Shown here piece by piece: positions 17,587-26,617 of a DNA stretch of 64,000 nt. Both the position numbers and the translations under genes were made by a program. How positions within the stretch are numbered: position 1 is the stretch's first letter; every line of letters starts with the position of its first letter. A model generated the notes under the pieces. The model was given only the letters and a program-made list of their open reading frames with translations. It made no database searches and was not told the origin of the DNA. The DNA comes from Paradesertivirga mongoliensis (GTDB lineage: Bacteria > Bacteroidota > Bacteroidia > Sphingobacteriales > Sphingobacteriaceae): positions 938,181 to 1,002,180 of the forward strand of contig NZ_JAFMZO010000001.1 in NCBI RefSeq assembly GCF_024436395.1. Reading direction: 5' to 3'.

Positions 17587-19155
17587 ATGTCAAAAAGCGT
17601 CTTTTCTGCAATACTGTTTGTTTTTTTTGTGGCCAATTCTTCATTTGTATATACGCCATCAGAGAGCATTCAGCGAACTTTAACATCGCCCGAGGTTTCA
17701 CAAAAGAGAGAGTTCAGAGGGGTTTGGGTAGCTACCGTGGTTAACATAGACTGGCCGTCAAAAGCCGGTTTGAGTTCTGACATGCAACAGCAGGAAATGA
17801 TTGATCTGCTCGACGCACATCAGCGCTCGGGCTTAAATGCAGTGATGTTCCAGGTTAGGCCAAGTGCTGACGCTTTTTACGGAAAAAGCCGTGAGGTTTG
17901 GAGTAAATGGCTCACTGGCGATCAGGGACGTGCTCCTTTACCATACTATGATCCTTTAGAATTTGCGATAACTGAAGCGCATAAACGTGGTATGGAACTG
18001 CATGCATGGTTTAACCCTTATCGTGCAGCTTTTAGTTTATCGGATAAAGTACATCCCGACCACATCAGCAGGAAGAAGCCCGAATGGTTTTTCAACTACG
18101 CCGGTAAGAAGCTTTTTAATCCGGGTTTACCCGAAGTGAGGGCCTATATCGTGCAGGTTATCCTGGATGTTGTAAAAAATTATGATATAGACGGAGTTCA
18201 TTTTGACGATTATTTCTATCCGGGTCAGGAAGGTGGTCGGCCAATACCCGATACCGAAGCGTACATCGCATATGGACGGGATTATAAGAACATCAAAGAA
18301 TGGCGTCTTAGTAATGTGGATACGCTGATCCATACTTTAAGCGATAGTATAAGATTTGCTAAAAAACATGTAAAGTTCGGAATTAGCCCGTTTGGTATCT
18401 GGCAAAACAGAAGCCAGCATCCGGAGGGATCTTTAACAAATGGAGGCTCGTCTTACGTGGAGATGTATGCTGATACCAGGAAATGGTTGCAAAAAGGTTG
18501 GATAGACTATATCAATCCTCAGTTATACTGGCCTTTTGAGCATCGGCTTGCAGCGTTTGAAATTCTGCTCGAATGGTGGAGCAACAATGCTTACGGACGA
18601 CATTTATATATAGGGCAGGCTGCTTACCGGACAATGGAGAACGTGCAGGGCTTCAGAAATAAAAGAGAGCTTCCGAGCCAGGTACGTGCCATAAGAAATA
18701 ACCCCCGGGCTCAGGGAAGCGTCTATTTCAGTTCAAAGTCTTTAACTAATAACCTTGCCGGATTCCAGGATTCATTAAGGAACGATCTTTACCGTTACCC
18801 GGCTTTGCCTCCTCAGATGCTTTGGAAAGACGATATCGCTCCCCAGTCGCCTACGCAGCTAAAAGCTTATTTGGCCAGTCCGAATACAGCTCAATTAACC
18901 TGGGAAGAACCTTTAAAAGCCCGTGATGGAGAAACCGCTTACGGCTATGTAATTTACAGGTTTGATCAGGGTGAAGAAGTAAATTTGGGTGATGCTTCAA
19001 AGATTCTGAAGATCAGTTTCGATAATACAATCAGGTCGTACCGCGATAATACTCTAAAAAAAGGTGTTGGTTATCAGTATATTGTAACTGCTATAGACAG
19101 GTTAAAGAATGAAAGTTTACCATCTAACTCAGTGGCGGTTCAAACTTTTAACTGA
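17587..19155 (+). CDS. GH10-like (DUF187/YngK-type) glycoside hydrolase, secreted
   Basis: 522 residues. A signal peptide spans ~1-22 (SVFSAILFVFFVANSSFVY). The GHL10 domain (~40-360) begins with REFRGVWVATVVNIDWPSK and contains MFQVRPSADAFY, HAWFNPYRA, YDIDGVHFDDYFYP (probable acidic catalytic region), FGISPFGIW and DYINPQLYWPF. A fibronectin type III-like domain is at ~430-520 (LTWEEPLKARDGETAYGYVIYR). Family members are thought to act on cell-surface or peptidoglycan-related polysaccharides; the substrate is unproven. Confidence 0.88.
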   Translation: MSKSVFSAILFVFFVANSSFVYTPSESIQRTLTSPEVSQKREFRGVWVATVVNIDWPSKAGLSSDMQQQEMIDLLDAHQRSGLNAVMFQVRPSADAFYGKSREVWSKWLTGDQGRAPLPYYDPLEFAITEAHKRGMELHAWFNPYRAAFSLSDKVHPDHISRKKPEWFFNYAGKKLFNPGLPEVRAYIVQVILDVVKNYDIDGVHFDDYFYPGQEGGRPIPDTEAYIAYGRDYKNIKEWRLSNVDTLIHTLSDSIRFAKKHVKFGISPFGIWQNRSQHPEGSLTNGGSSYVEMYADTRKWLQKGWIDYINPQLYWPFEHRLAAFEILLEWWSNNAYGRHLYIGQAAYRTMENVQGFRNKRELPSQVRAIRNNPRAQGSVYFSSKSLTNNLAGFQDSLRNDLYRYPALPPQMLWKDDIAPQSPTQLKAYLASPNTAQLTWEEPLKARDGETAYGYVIYRFDQGEEVNLGDASKILKISFDNTIRSYRDNTLKKGVGYQYIVTAIDRLKNESLPSNSVAVQTFN

Positions 19156-19254
19156 TGTTTCAACTTCTGAGGTTGATGTTTCGTAAATAGAACAAGAAGG
19201 TTAGTTGTGGTTAATAAAATTTAAAACCTAATTTATTTTTCAATATTTGGTGTA

Positions 19255-19273
19255 AAACGTCAAACGTTTTTTT
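19255..19273 (+). terminator. Weak candidate terminator after the GH10-like gene
   Basis: A 6-bp AAACGT/ACGTTT stem with a CAA loop leads into a T run; the stem is short and AT-rich. Confidence 0.35.
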
Positions 19274-19311
19274 GCGATTCGTGTTAAATCTCTTACAAAA
19301 ACAATGAATCA

Positions 19312-20451
19312 ATGAAACGTGTACCTGAAAACCTACTTGTATTTTCTCATTTAAGATGGGATTTTGTTTTCCAGCGCCCACAACATCTATTGACTCGCTT
19401 CTCAAAAGAATTTAATGTCTACTTCCTTGAAGAACCGATTCACGATGTTCCGGAAAATGAGGATAGCTACCTATCTGTCAGTAAACGCGCTGATAAATTA
19501 TGGGTCTTAGTGCCACATCTACCTCAGGGTATAGATAAAAAGCAAAGTTTAAAGATCCAGAAAGAAACTTTAAAAACGTTTTTAACAAATAAATCCTTAT
19601 CCGATTTCATTTTCTGGTACTATACACCAATGGCTTTGGAGTTTTCGGGCGACTACAACCCTGACATCACCATTTACGATTGCATGGATGAGTTATCTGC
19701 ATTCAAGTTCGCACCTCCAGAGCTGATACATCTTGAAAAAGAATTGCTAACCCGTGCCGATGTGGTGTTTACCGGCGGGCACTCTTTATACGAAGCAAAA
19801 AAACATCAGCATCAAAATATACATCCTTTCCCAAGTAGTATAGATAAGGCACATTTTGGCCAGGCCCGTAAGAATATGGAGCAGCCGGCTGATCAGAAAA
19901 ATATAGCGGGACCTAAGTTTGGGTTCTATGGCGTAATCGATGAGCGCTTCGATTATGAACTAATTGGAGAGGCAGCGAACTTGCGTCCCGACTGGCAGTT
20001 TGTTTTAATTGGTCCAACCGTAAAAATTGACCCTGCAGTTCTTCCTAAAAATAAAAACATTCATTATTTAGGCGGTAAATCATACGATGAACTCCCTGCT
20101 TATCTGGCAGGATGGGATATTGCTATGATTCCGTTCCTGTTGAATGAATCCACCCGCTTTATCAGCCCTACAAAAACCCCGGAGTATCTATGTGCCGGAA
20201 TTCCTGTCATTTCAACACCAATTCGTGATGTGGTTAATCCTTACGGCAAAAAGAACCTGGTGAGTATTGTAAGCAATGCCAGCGAGTTTGTTGCTGCAGC
20301 AGAAAATGCCTTAACGGGACCTAAACAAGAGTGGCTTCAAAACGTAGATGCTTTCCTTGCAAAACGTTCATGGGATCAAACTGCATCAGATATGATGGAG
20401 ATGATTCGCAAAGCGATGGGCAGAAAAGTATCTGTGCCGCTTAGTGCTTAA
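19312..20451 (+). CDS. Glycosyltransferase (GT-B fold, group 1-like)
   Basis: 379 residues, no signal peptide. The N-terminal half holds LLVFSHLRWDFVFQRPQHLLTRFSKEF, typical of proteins annotated as glycosyltransferases that begin with a WDFVFQRPQH motif. The C-terminal Rossmann half has FGFYGVIDERFDYELI, WQFVLIGP, IHYLGGKSYDELPAYLAGWDIAMIPF and the donor-site PTKTPEYLCAGIPVISTP. It sits 14 bases before the GH1-RmlD fusion and is very likely co-transcribed with it, suggesting one sugar-processing or exopolysaccharide step. The donor and acceptor are not known. Confidence 0.85.
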   Translation: MKRVPENLLVFSHLRWDFVFQRPQHLLTRFSKEFNVYFLEEPIHDVPENEDSYLSVSKRADKLWVLVPHLPQGIDKKQSLKIQKETLKTFLTNKSLSDFIFWYYTPMALEFSGDYNPDITIYDCMDELSAFKFAPPELIHLEKELLTRADVVFTGGHSLYEAKKHQHQNIHPFPSSIDKAHFGQARKNMEQPADQKNIAGPKFGFYGVIDERFDYELIGEAANLRPDWQFVLIGPTVKIDPAVLPKNKNIHYLGGKSYDELPAYLAGWDIAMIPFLLNESTRFISPTKTPEYLCAGIPVISTPIRDVVNPYGKKNLVSIVSNASEFVAAAENALTGPKQEWLQNVDAFLAKRSWDQTASDMMEMIRKAMGRKVSVPLSA

Positions 20452-20465
20452 CTAAACTGAAATCT

Positions 20466-22673
20466 ATGAGTATAACATCAGATGTAGAGGTCTGGGCAGG
20501 AATCGAATGTACGATTAACCGGGTACGAGACTCTTATTTTGATCAACTCAACTATGCTGATCATTATAAACGCCAGTCAGATCTTGATCTGTTTGCCGAT
20601 CTGGGAATTAAGAAAATCAGATATCCCATTTTATGGGAAAGGCATAAGCCAGAGGCAGATACAAATATCAGCTGGGATGCAACCGATAGATCTTTAAATA
20701 GATTGAAGGAATTGGGCATTCAACCAATTGCCGGGCTTGTGCACCATGGAAGCGGCCCGTCGTATGCGTCGATAGAAACAGAGCAGTTTGCTACCGGGCT
20801 GGCCGAATTTGCCTTGCAAGTAGCACAAAAGTTTCCCTGGATCGAATATTATACACCGATTAATGAACCGCTCACTACTGCGCGGTTCTGCGGCTTATAT
20901 GGGTTTTGGTATCCGCATCAAAATACCGATAAAGACTTTATCAGGTTACTGATGCACGAAACGAAAGCTACTGTGCTGGCAATGCGTGCTATCCGAACCA
21001 TTAATCCCCAAGCAAAACTAATACAGACCGAAGATCTGGGAAAGACATACAGCACCCCATTATTGAAATATCAGGCTAGCTTCGAAAACAAGCGTCGCTG
21101 GCTGAGCTTCGATTTATTATTGGGCAGAGTAGATAAGGAGCACCCTTTGTACCGCTATATCACAGTGAAATGTGGTGTGAAACCCGAGGAGTTGCAGTTT
21201 TTTATCGATAATCCTTGTCCTCCGGACATTCTCGGATTTAATCACTATCTGACGTCCGAAAGGTATATTGATGAGAATCTAAAGAAATATCCCCGACATA
21301 CCCGTGGGGGCAATGGCCGTCATAAGTATGCCGATGTTGAAGCCGTTCGTGTTGACCTGGATGAGAAAACCGGAGCTTATCAATTGCTTCGAGAAGCCTG
21401 GGATCATTTTAAACTTCCTATGGCTATAACGGAGGTTCATCTGGGTTGTACCCGCGAGGAACAACTTCGATGGGTAAAGGAGATGTGGGATACCGGCAAC
21501 CAGTTGAAATCAGAAGGTGTGGATATGCGGGCCATCACTGCCTGGGCGGTTTTGGGTTCTTACGGATGGAACAAGTTACTTACAAAGCGTAAAGGGAAAT
21601 ATGAACCTGGAGTATTTGATCTGAGGGCCAGCCAGCCGCGGCCTACTGCACTTGCGAAATTAATAAAATCTTTATCAACGGGCGCCGAGTTCAGCCACCC
21701 TGTGCTCGAAAGCAAAGGATGGTGGCGAAAGGATTTTAGAGTGCTGTACTTCCTTAATAATATCCGAAAAATTAGTAATGAATCGAAAACATCGCAACCG
21801 CTGTTGATTCTGGGTAAAACCGGCACTTTGGGCAATGCATTCGCCAGGGTCTGCGAATTGAGGGGAATTCATTATCAGTTGCTGGATAGAAAGGATTTTA
21901 ACCTGGTCGATCTGGCTGAAATGGAAAGTGTGATAAAAGAAAAGCGACCCTGGGCCATTGTAAATGCAGCAGGTTATGTTCGCGTAGACGATGCTGAAAC
22001 CGAATGCAGCAATTGTTATACCGCGAATACTCATGGACCCGCAAATCTGGCCATCTTATCGTCACGCTATCATTTCAAGCTGTTAACATTTTCGTCTGAC
22101 CTGGTTTTTGACGGATCGAAAAACCAGTCGTACCTGGAAAGCGATCCGGTAGCTCCTTTAAATATTTATGGGATTAGCAAAGCACGGGCCGAGCAATTTG
22201 TTTTAGAACGCGATCCTTCTGCGTTGATCATACGGACAAGTGCTTTTTTCGGTCCATGGGACAAGTATAACTTCGTTACAAATGTCTTGTCGTCGTTAAA
22301 AAACCAGCAATTTGTGAAGGCTGCTAGTGATGTCCTTATTTCGCCAACCTACGTACCCGACCTGGTGAACACCAGTCTTGATCTTTTGTTAGATGATGAA
22401 TCTGGCATTTGGCACCTGGCCAACCGCGGCGAAACCACCTGGGCCTCACTTGCAACGCAGGTTGCCAAACTTGGCGGATTTGATTCAAATCTGGTGACGC
22501 AAACGCCGCTGGCAGACTTTAACTACCCGGCCAAACGGCCAAGATATAGTGTGCTGAGCAGCGAGCGGGCGCTTCTTATGCCCGATTTAAGCGACTCGCT
22601 TACCCGATACTTTTACGAAAGAAAGGTTAATAGCAGTGCCGATGACTTGGTGATTAGTACAAAAGCGGGTTAA
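20466..22673 (+). CDS. Two-domain fusion: GH1 glycosidase plus RmlD-type sugar-nucleotide reductase
   Basis: 735 residues. Residues 1-~415 are a glycoside hydrolase family 1 domain with the acid/base Glu134 in TPINEP and the nucleophile candidate Glu323 in AITEVHLG. Residues ~444-725 are an extended SDR resembling dTDP-4-dehydrorhamnose reductase: LILGKTGTLG (Rossmann motif 447-456), VNAAGYVRVDDAE, TFSSDLVFDG (Ser543/544) and YGISK (Tyr568, Lys572). Both halves keep their catalytic residues, so neither looks decayed. Coupling a glycosidase to a nucleotide-sugar reductase is an uncommon architecture. The preceding glycosyltransferase completes a two-gene unit. A terminator hairpin overlaps the stop codon. 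Confidence 0.88.
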   Translation: MSITSDVEVWAGIECTINRVRDSYFDQLNYADHYKRQSDLDLFADLGIKKIRYPILWERHKPEADTNISWDATDRSLNRLKELGIQPIAGLVHHGSGPSYASIETEQFATGLAEFALQVAQKFPWIEYYTPINEPLTTARFCGLYGFWYPHQNTDKDFIRLLMHETKATVLAMRAIRTINPQAKLIQTEDLGKTYSTPLLKYQASFENKRRWLSFDLLLGRVDKEHPLYRYITVKCGVKPEELQFFIDNPCPPDILGFNHYLTSERYIDENLKKYPRHTRGGNGRHKYADVEAVRVDLDEKTGAYQLLREAWDHFKLPMAITEVHLGCTREEQLRWVKEMWDTGNQLKSEGVDMRAITAWAVLGSYGWNKLLTKRKGKYEPGVFDLRASQPRPTALAKLIKSLSTGAEFSHPVLESKGWWRKDFRVLYFLNNIRKISNESKTSQPLLILGKTGTLGNAFARVCELRGIHYQLLDRKDFNLVDLAEMESVIKEKRPWAIVNAAGYVRVDDAETECSNCYTANTHGPANLAILSSRYHFKLLTFSSDLVFDGSKNQSYLESDPVAPLNIYGISKARAEQFVLERDPSALIIRTSAFFGPWDKYNFVTNVLSSLKNQQFVKAASDVLISPTYVPDLVNTSLDLLLDDESGIWHLANRGETTWASLATQVAKLGGFDSNLVTQTPLADFNYPAKRPRYSVLSSERALLMPDLSDSLTRYFYERKVNSSADDLVISTKAG

Positions 22674-22685
22674 ATCCCCGCTTTT
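22661..22685 (+). terminator. Terminator overlapping the fusion gene's stop codon
   Basis: A 9-bp stem AAAAGCGGG/CCCGCTTTT (22661-22669 with 22677-22685) has the TAA stop in its loop. The right arm supplies the T run. Confidence 0.7.
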
Positions 22686-23214
22686 ACCTCATTTTCCTCT
22701 CAGGAAGATAAATGTTCAAAAAAGTCTGTTCCGATCAAATAATAGGGTTCTTTACAGCAACTTCTTAAACGGTATTGGACCGGAAGATTGGGAAACATCT
22801 CGCTAACTTACAAGACTATCAGATTCTTTAGCGATACATGATTTTTAATTAGGTCTTGTGTGTTTAGTTTTTTTTGCCTATAAAATCTGTCTCGTTCAAA
22901 CAGAACTTCCCTTTAATGGTTATATAAGTACATTAAGTTTATGGAAAAAACTCTACAACAAACCCGTTTGACGTTGACGTACAAAGGCTTATAACCCATA
23001 GCGTTGACGTAAACAGTATAAGTTAAGGAAGGTTACATTTTTATCTCATCGCTCTCAGATAAAAATTCCTTATTCAATGCTGTTTAGCAAAAACTTCTAA
23101 GTTATTGCCTGAATAAGGCCGGTATGCATTGCAGCGAACGTTGTATTGGGATTCTTGTGAGCAAATTCCAGCGAAATGTTTATTAATCTATTTACAAACA
23201 CTTAAAAAAAACAC
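22686..23214. other. Gene-free stretch of about 530 bases with a direct-repeat pair
   Basis: No reading frame worth calling. The one visible structure is a perfect 10-base direct repeat, CGTTGACGTA at 22972-22981 and 23002-23011, spaced 30 bases apart (about three helical turns). It may be a regulator site for the lipoprotein gene downstream, or chance. Confidence 0.35.
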
Positions 23215-23658
23215 ATGAAACGATTAAAACTTCTACTATTAGCAACTACCATTGTAGCTATTGGGCTAACAACCAGCTGCCGGAAGAAAAAGAATGAAGA
23301 AGCGCCAAAAGTTGACACTCAGGCTCAGATTGAAGCCAAGTCTAAGATTACCGGAAAATGGTTTATAAAGAAAGCCGTATTCACTTATCCAAACACGCCG
23401 GAGCCGGTAATTTATGATCACTACGACGCGACGCAGTTTTACCAATTTAGCTCGGATGGGAACCTATTAATATCATATGAGGAGAAGCAAGGCACTTTCA
23501 CTTATAAATTTAGCGAGGATGCCAGCACCTTAAGTATTTTTAATCCTCATCCAAATGATGTCTATAAGGTGAAAGTGTTGACTGCAACAAATCTGGTTAT
23601 CGAGAAGGAACACACTATAGATCCTATAATGACCGAAGAGATCACCCTAAGCAAATAA
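23215..23658 (+). CDS. Small lipoprotein, lipocalin-like
   Basis: 147 residues. A lipoprotein signal is clear: KRLKLLLLATTIVAIGLTTSC with the lipidated Cys near residue 22, followed by a basic RKKKNEE stretch. The mature part (SKITGKWFIKKAVFTYP, YQFSSDGNLLISYEEKQGTFTYKF, YKVKVLTATNLVIEKEH) has the order of strands and the GKW motif of the lipocalin-like domains common in Bacteroidetes lipoproteins. Ligand and role are unknown. It has a long upstream non-coding region and an inverted-repeat element just after the stop. Confidence 0.75.
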   Translation: MKRLKLLLLATTIVAIGLTTSCRKKKNEEAPKVDTQAQIEAKSKITGKWFIKKAVFTYPNTPEPVIYDHYDATQFYQFSSDGNLLISYEEKQGTFTYKFSEDASTLSIFNPHPNDVYKVKVLTATNLVIEKEHTIDPIMTEEITLSK

Positions 23659-23663
23659 GTTAA

Positions 23664-23770
23664 AAATAAGAGGCTGACTTAAATTCATTCAGTTACTGTG
23701 CTGACCTATCGGGAATTAGTTTGGCGAAAAAGTCAAAGTCATAGCTGGTTTTTAAGACAGCCCCTTATTT
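23664..23770. repeat. Palindromic element with 21-bp imperfect inverted ends
   Basis: The left arm (23664-23684) and right arm (23750-23770) match at 19 of 21 positions when inverted, around a GGCTG core, with a 65-base middle. The right arm runs into the ffh stop codon. It may act as a bidirectional terminator or be a MITE-like relic of insertion-sequence ends. Confidence 0.55.
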
Positions 23771-25112
23771 ATCTTTTTCCGAATGGCATTTTCGGCATGC
23801 CCTTCATCATCTTAGCCATTTGCGCCGGGTTGCTAAACTGCTTCATCACCTTCCGCATATCCTCAAATTGCTTGATTAATTTATTTACTTCAGTCAGGTT
23901 GCTTCCAGATCCTTTGGCAATTCTGGCTCTGCGGCTTTGATTAATGGTATCGGGATTTTCACGCTCAAACGGCGTCATAGAGCGGATAATAGCTTCAATA
24001 GGCTTAAAAGCATTATCATCGATATCCATGTCCTTAACCGCTTTTCCCACTCCGGGAATCATGCCCACCAGATCTTTCATATTACCCATTTTCTTAATCT
24101 GCTGGATCTGACCAAGAAAATCGTTAAAATCGAATTTATTCTTCCTTATTTTTTTCTGAAGTTCGGCAGCTTCTTTTTCGTCGAACTGCTGTTGAGCACG
24201 TTCCACAAGGGATACAACATCACCCATTCCCAGAATTCTGGAGGCCATCCTGTCCGGATAGAACACGTCGAGAGCGTCCATTTTTTCGCCGGTACCAATA
24301 AACTTGATGGGTTTATTTACAACAGATTTGATTGATAGAGCAGCTCCACCACGGGTATCACCATCAAGCTTCGTTAACACGACACCAGAAAAGTCGAGTC
24401 TGTCATTAAATGCTTTAGCCGTGTTTACCGCATCCTGACCGGTCATCGAATCTACTACGAATAGAATTTCGTGAGGATTGGTACTTTGTTTAACCGCAGC
24501 AATTTCATTCATCATTGCCTCATCGATGGCAAGGCGGCCCGCGGTATCAATAATCACCACATTGTTCCCGTTGCGTTTAGCTTCGGCAATTCCTTCCTGT
24601 GCAATCCCGACAGGATCTTTTGATTCAAGGTTAACATAAACTGGCACATCGATCTGGCCGCCTAACACCTGTAATTGGTCTATGGCAGCCGGGCGGTATA
24701 CGTCGCCTGCTACTAAAAGTGGTTTTTTCCCTTTTTTCGTTTTTAAGAAATTGGCCAGTTTTCCGCTAAAAGTTGTCTTACCGGCTCCGTTTAAACCTGC
24801 TATTAATATGATGGTGGGATTTGCATTGGTTTCCAGTTCGCTGGCCGAGCCGCCCATAAGTTCGGCAAGCTCATCGTTCATTATTTTAGTAAGAAGCTGA
24901 CCAGGAGAGACCGCAGTCAATACGTTTTGCCCTAAAGCTTTTTGTCTTACATCATCAGTAAAAGCTTTGGCGGTTTTATAATTTACGTCGGCATCAAGAA
25001 GGGCTTTTCTAATTTCCTTCATGGTTTCGGCCACGTTAATCTCGGTAATTGTTCCCTGCCCTTTTAGAACCTTAAATGCTCTGTCGAGTTTATCCTGTAA
25101 GTTTTCAAACAT
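23769..25112 (-). CDS. ffh: Signal recognition particle protein Ffh
   Basis: 447 residues, full length. The N domain is at 1-~90 and the G domain has LIAGLNGAGKTTFSGKLANFL, DVYRPAAIDQL, VVIIDTAGRLAID, VLTKLDGDTRGGAAL and FIGTGEKMDALDVF. The methionine-rich M domain (~300-447) ends in MAKMMKGMPKMPFGKR and holds the RNA-binding segment (MTPFERENPDTINQSRRARIAKGSG). It binds 4.5S RNA and targets nascent membrane proteins to FtsY. The stop lies within an inverted-repeat element shared with the convergent lipoprotein gene. Confidence 0.97.
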   Translation of the reverse strand: MFENLQDKLDRAFKVLKGQGTITEINVAETMKEIRKALLDADVNYKTAKAFTDDVRQKALGQNVLTAVSPGQLLTKIMNDELAELMGGSASELETNANPTIILIAGLNGAGKTTFSGKLANFLKTKKGKKPLLVAGDVYRPAAIDQLQVLGGQIDVPVYVNLESKDPVGIAQEGIAEAKRNGNNVVIIDTAGRLAIDEAMMNEIAAVKQSTNPHEILFVVDSMTGQDAVNTAKAFNDRLDFSGVVLTKLDGDTRGGAALSIKSVVNKPIKFIGTGEKMDALDVFYPDRMASRILGMGDVVSLVERAQQQFDEKEAAELQKKIRKNKFDFNDFLGQIQQIKKMGNMKDLVGMIPGVGKAVKDMDIDDNAFKPIEAIIRSMTPFERENPDTINQSRRARIAKGSGSNLTEVNKLIKQFEDMRKVMKQFSNPAQMAKMMKGMPKMPFGKR

Positions 25113-25257
25113 GTTTTTTCTGCTTTAAACAGCCGGCAAATTTAACGATTTTTAACCTCCTAACTAATTTATTTGTTGCAGATTGGGCTAAAATGCATAC
25201 CGGGCTTTTATATCAATTAAGTTTTGGATTTCTGCCGCTCTGGCAGCGCACAAACTG

Positions 25258-26247
25258 TTATTTCGGAATTTTATACATGATGCCAAGAGAGAATGTCTGG
25301 CTTGCCTGAATCCGCGTGCTGGCATCATCATCATACACGGCAATTCCGGCTACGGTTACATTTACCACTTTATTGATTTTGGCCAAAAGTGTAACGTCGA
25401 GGCGCTGATCGATGCGTCGGAGCTGTTCGTAATTCGCAAACATGGAGTAACGGCTCTTTAAGCTCATATTTGTCGCAATGTCGCGTTCAAAATTGGTCAC
25501 CAGCTGAAAGGCGAGCTCATTTCTGAAATTTTGTCCGGGAGTAACCCCAAAGTTTTTGGGATTGGTAAGATATAGATCTTTATCAAGTACAAACGTTTGT
25601 CTGGCTGTTCCGGTACCGATCCGCAGCCAGAATGATTTGGATGTCTTATACTCGAAACCAATGGATTCTGTGAGATACCCCGGCGACATAAACCGCGAAA
25701 TAATGGTTTGTATTTCCTCACCCTCTTTATCTTTTTTGAACGAATAGCCGAGATCAAATTGGGATTCGAAATTCAGGGAACCGAAAAACGACCAGTGCTT
25801 GGAAAGCTTCAGGGCGACTTTGTTATCCCAAAAAATCCTGTCGTTGGTTTTTCGTTGTAATTGCCCTTTGTTCTTGAGTTTACCATATTGCAAGATCACT
25901 TCAGTCACAAAGTTTTTATCGTCTTTTGTGTAGTCTGCTTTAAAATTGCTTTGCGCACCAAACGCAATAGAGTTAACCCCCCCGCCCCGCCAATTTTCGC
26001 TAAAGGCCGCCTGGTTCATATTGATGCCAAAGGCTGTCCAGTTCTTCCAGTAATTAATTTTGAGTTTCAGGTCCGATTCGGCAGATTGAACTGGCAGGAG
26101 CTGTAAAGTCGGTCTTCTAACCGGAAGGATATTCTTTTTGGGATACAGCCTCAGATTCTCAAGACCGCTGGTATCAGCTTCTGTTTTCTGGGCAAGCGCT
26201 TGAAGAGATAAACAACTTAACAGGAAAAAGATCAGAATACGACACAT
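25258..26247 (-). CDS. DUF3078 domain-containing exported protein
   Basis: 329 residues from the ATG at 26247, chosen because it starts a clean signal peptide (CRILIFFLLSCLSLQALAQ); a TTG six codons upstream is possible. The mature part has the DUF3078 hallmark WKNWTAFGINMNQAAFSENWRGGGVNSIAFG. It then shows alternating beta strands ending in FSLGIMYKIPK, as in outer-membrane-associated beta-barrel-like proteins. The function of the family is not established. Transcribed on the minus strand ahead of ffh with a ~145-base gap. Confidence 0.85.
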   Translation of the reverse strand: MCRILIFFLLSCLSLQALAQKTEADTSGLENLRLYPKKNILPVRRPTLQLLPVQSAESDLKLKINYWKNWTAFGINMNQAAFSENWRGGGVNSIAFGAQSNFKADYTKDDKNFVTEVILQYGKLKNKGQLQRKTNDRIFWDNKVALKLSKHWSFFGSLNFESQFDLGYSFKKDKEGEEIQTIISRFMSPGYLTESIGFEYKTSKSFWLRIGTGTARQTFVLDKDLYLTNPKNFGVTPGQNFRNELAFQLVTNFERDIATNMSLKSRYSMFANYEQLRRIDQRLDVTLLAKINKVVNVTVAGIAVYDDDASTRIQASQTFSLGIMYKIPK

Positions 26248-26293
26248 TGTGACAAAGAAACTCAAAAATTGCGAATTTTGAAAGTTTGACCGA

Positions 26294-26617
26294 CTAGAAG
26301 AACCTGATCCACTGGCAGTAGCTTCTTTGTGTCAGATACTCAAGGTCGGATTCTTTTGAATAAGCTTCCTTCTCAAATACGATATTGCGATATGCGCGGT
26401 CGTGGTTCAAGTAGCGCATGAGATTGTAAAAATAATGTAACAGGTAAAGAAGGTAAAAAACAACGAAAAGTAATTCGATCTGCTGGACCAGATGTATCTT
26501 TTCATGGTTAATGAATACCTTATCTTGCTTATACCGGCCTTTTTTGATCAATATAAACGGGAAAATTGCCATGCCTGCGATTGGCAGAAACGAAATACGT
26601 ACGATTGGAAACTTCAT
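26294..26617 (-). CDS. Small membrane protein with an HExxH zincin-like motif
   Basis: 107 residues. A hydrophobic stretch lies at ~8-25 (ISFLPIAGMAIFPFILI). Then comes FINHEKIHLVQQIELL with HEKIH matching the HExxH zinc-protease motif. A strongly hydrophobic helix follows (LLFVVFYLLYLLHYFYNLM), then FEKEAYSKESDLEYL, where the EKEAY could give the third glutamate ligand as in gluzincins. If real this is one of the smallest membrane metallopeptidase-like proteins. Its ATG overlaps the preceding gene's stop by four bases, so the two are translationally coupled. No family name is claimed. Confidence 0.75.
   Translation of the reverse strand: MKFPIVRISFLPIAGMAIFPFILIKKGRYKQDKVFINHEKIHLVQQIELLFVVFYLLYLLHYFYNLMRYLNHDRAYRNIVFEKEAYSKESDLEYLTQRSYCQWIRFF

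Noticed and set aside
23698-23940. 80-residue frame starting inside the ffh-side inverted repeat
   Set aside because: It spans the palindromic element and the antisense of ffh's end; no family resemblance.
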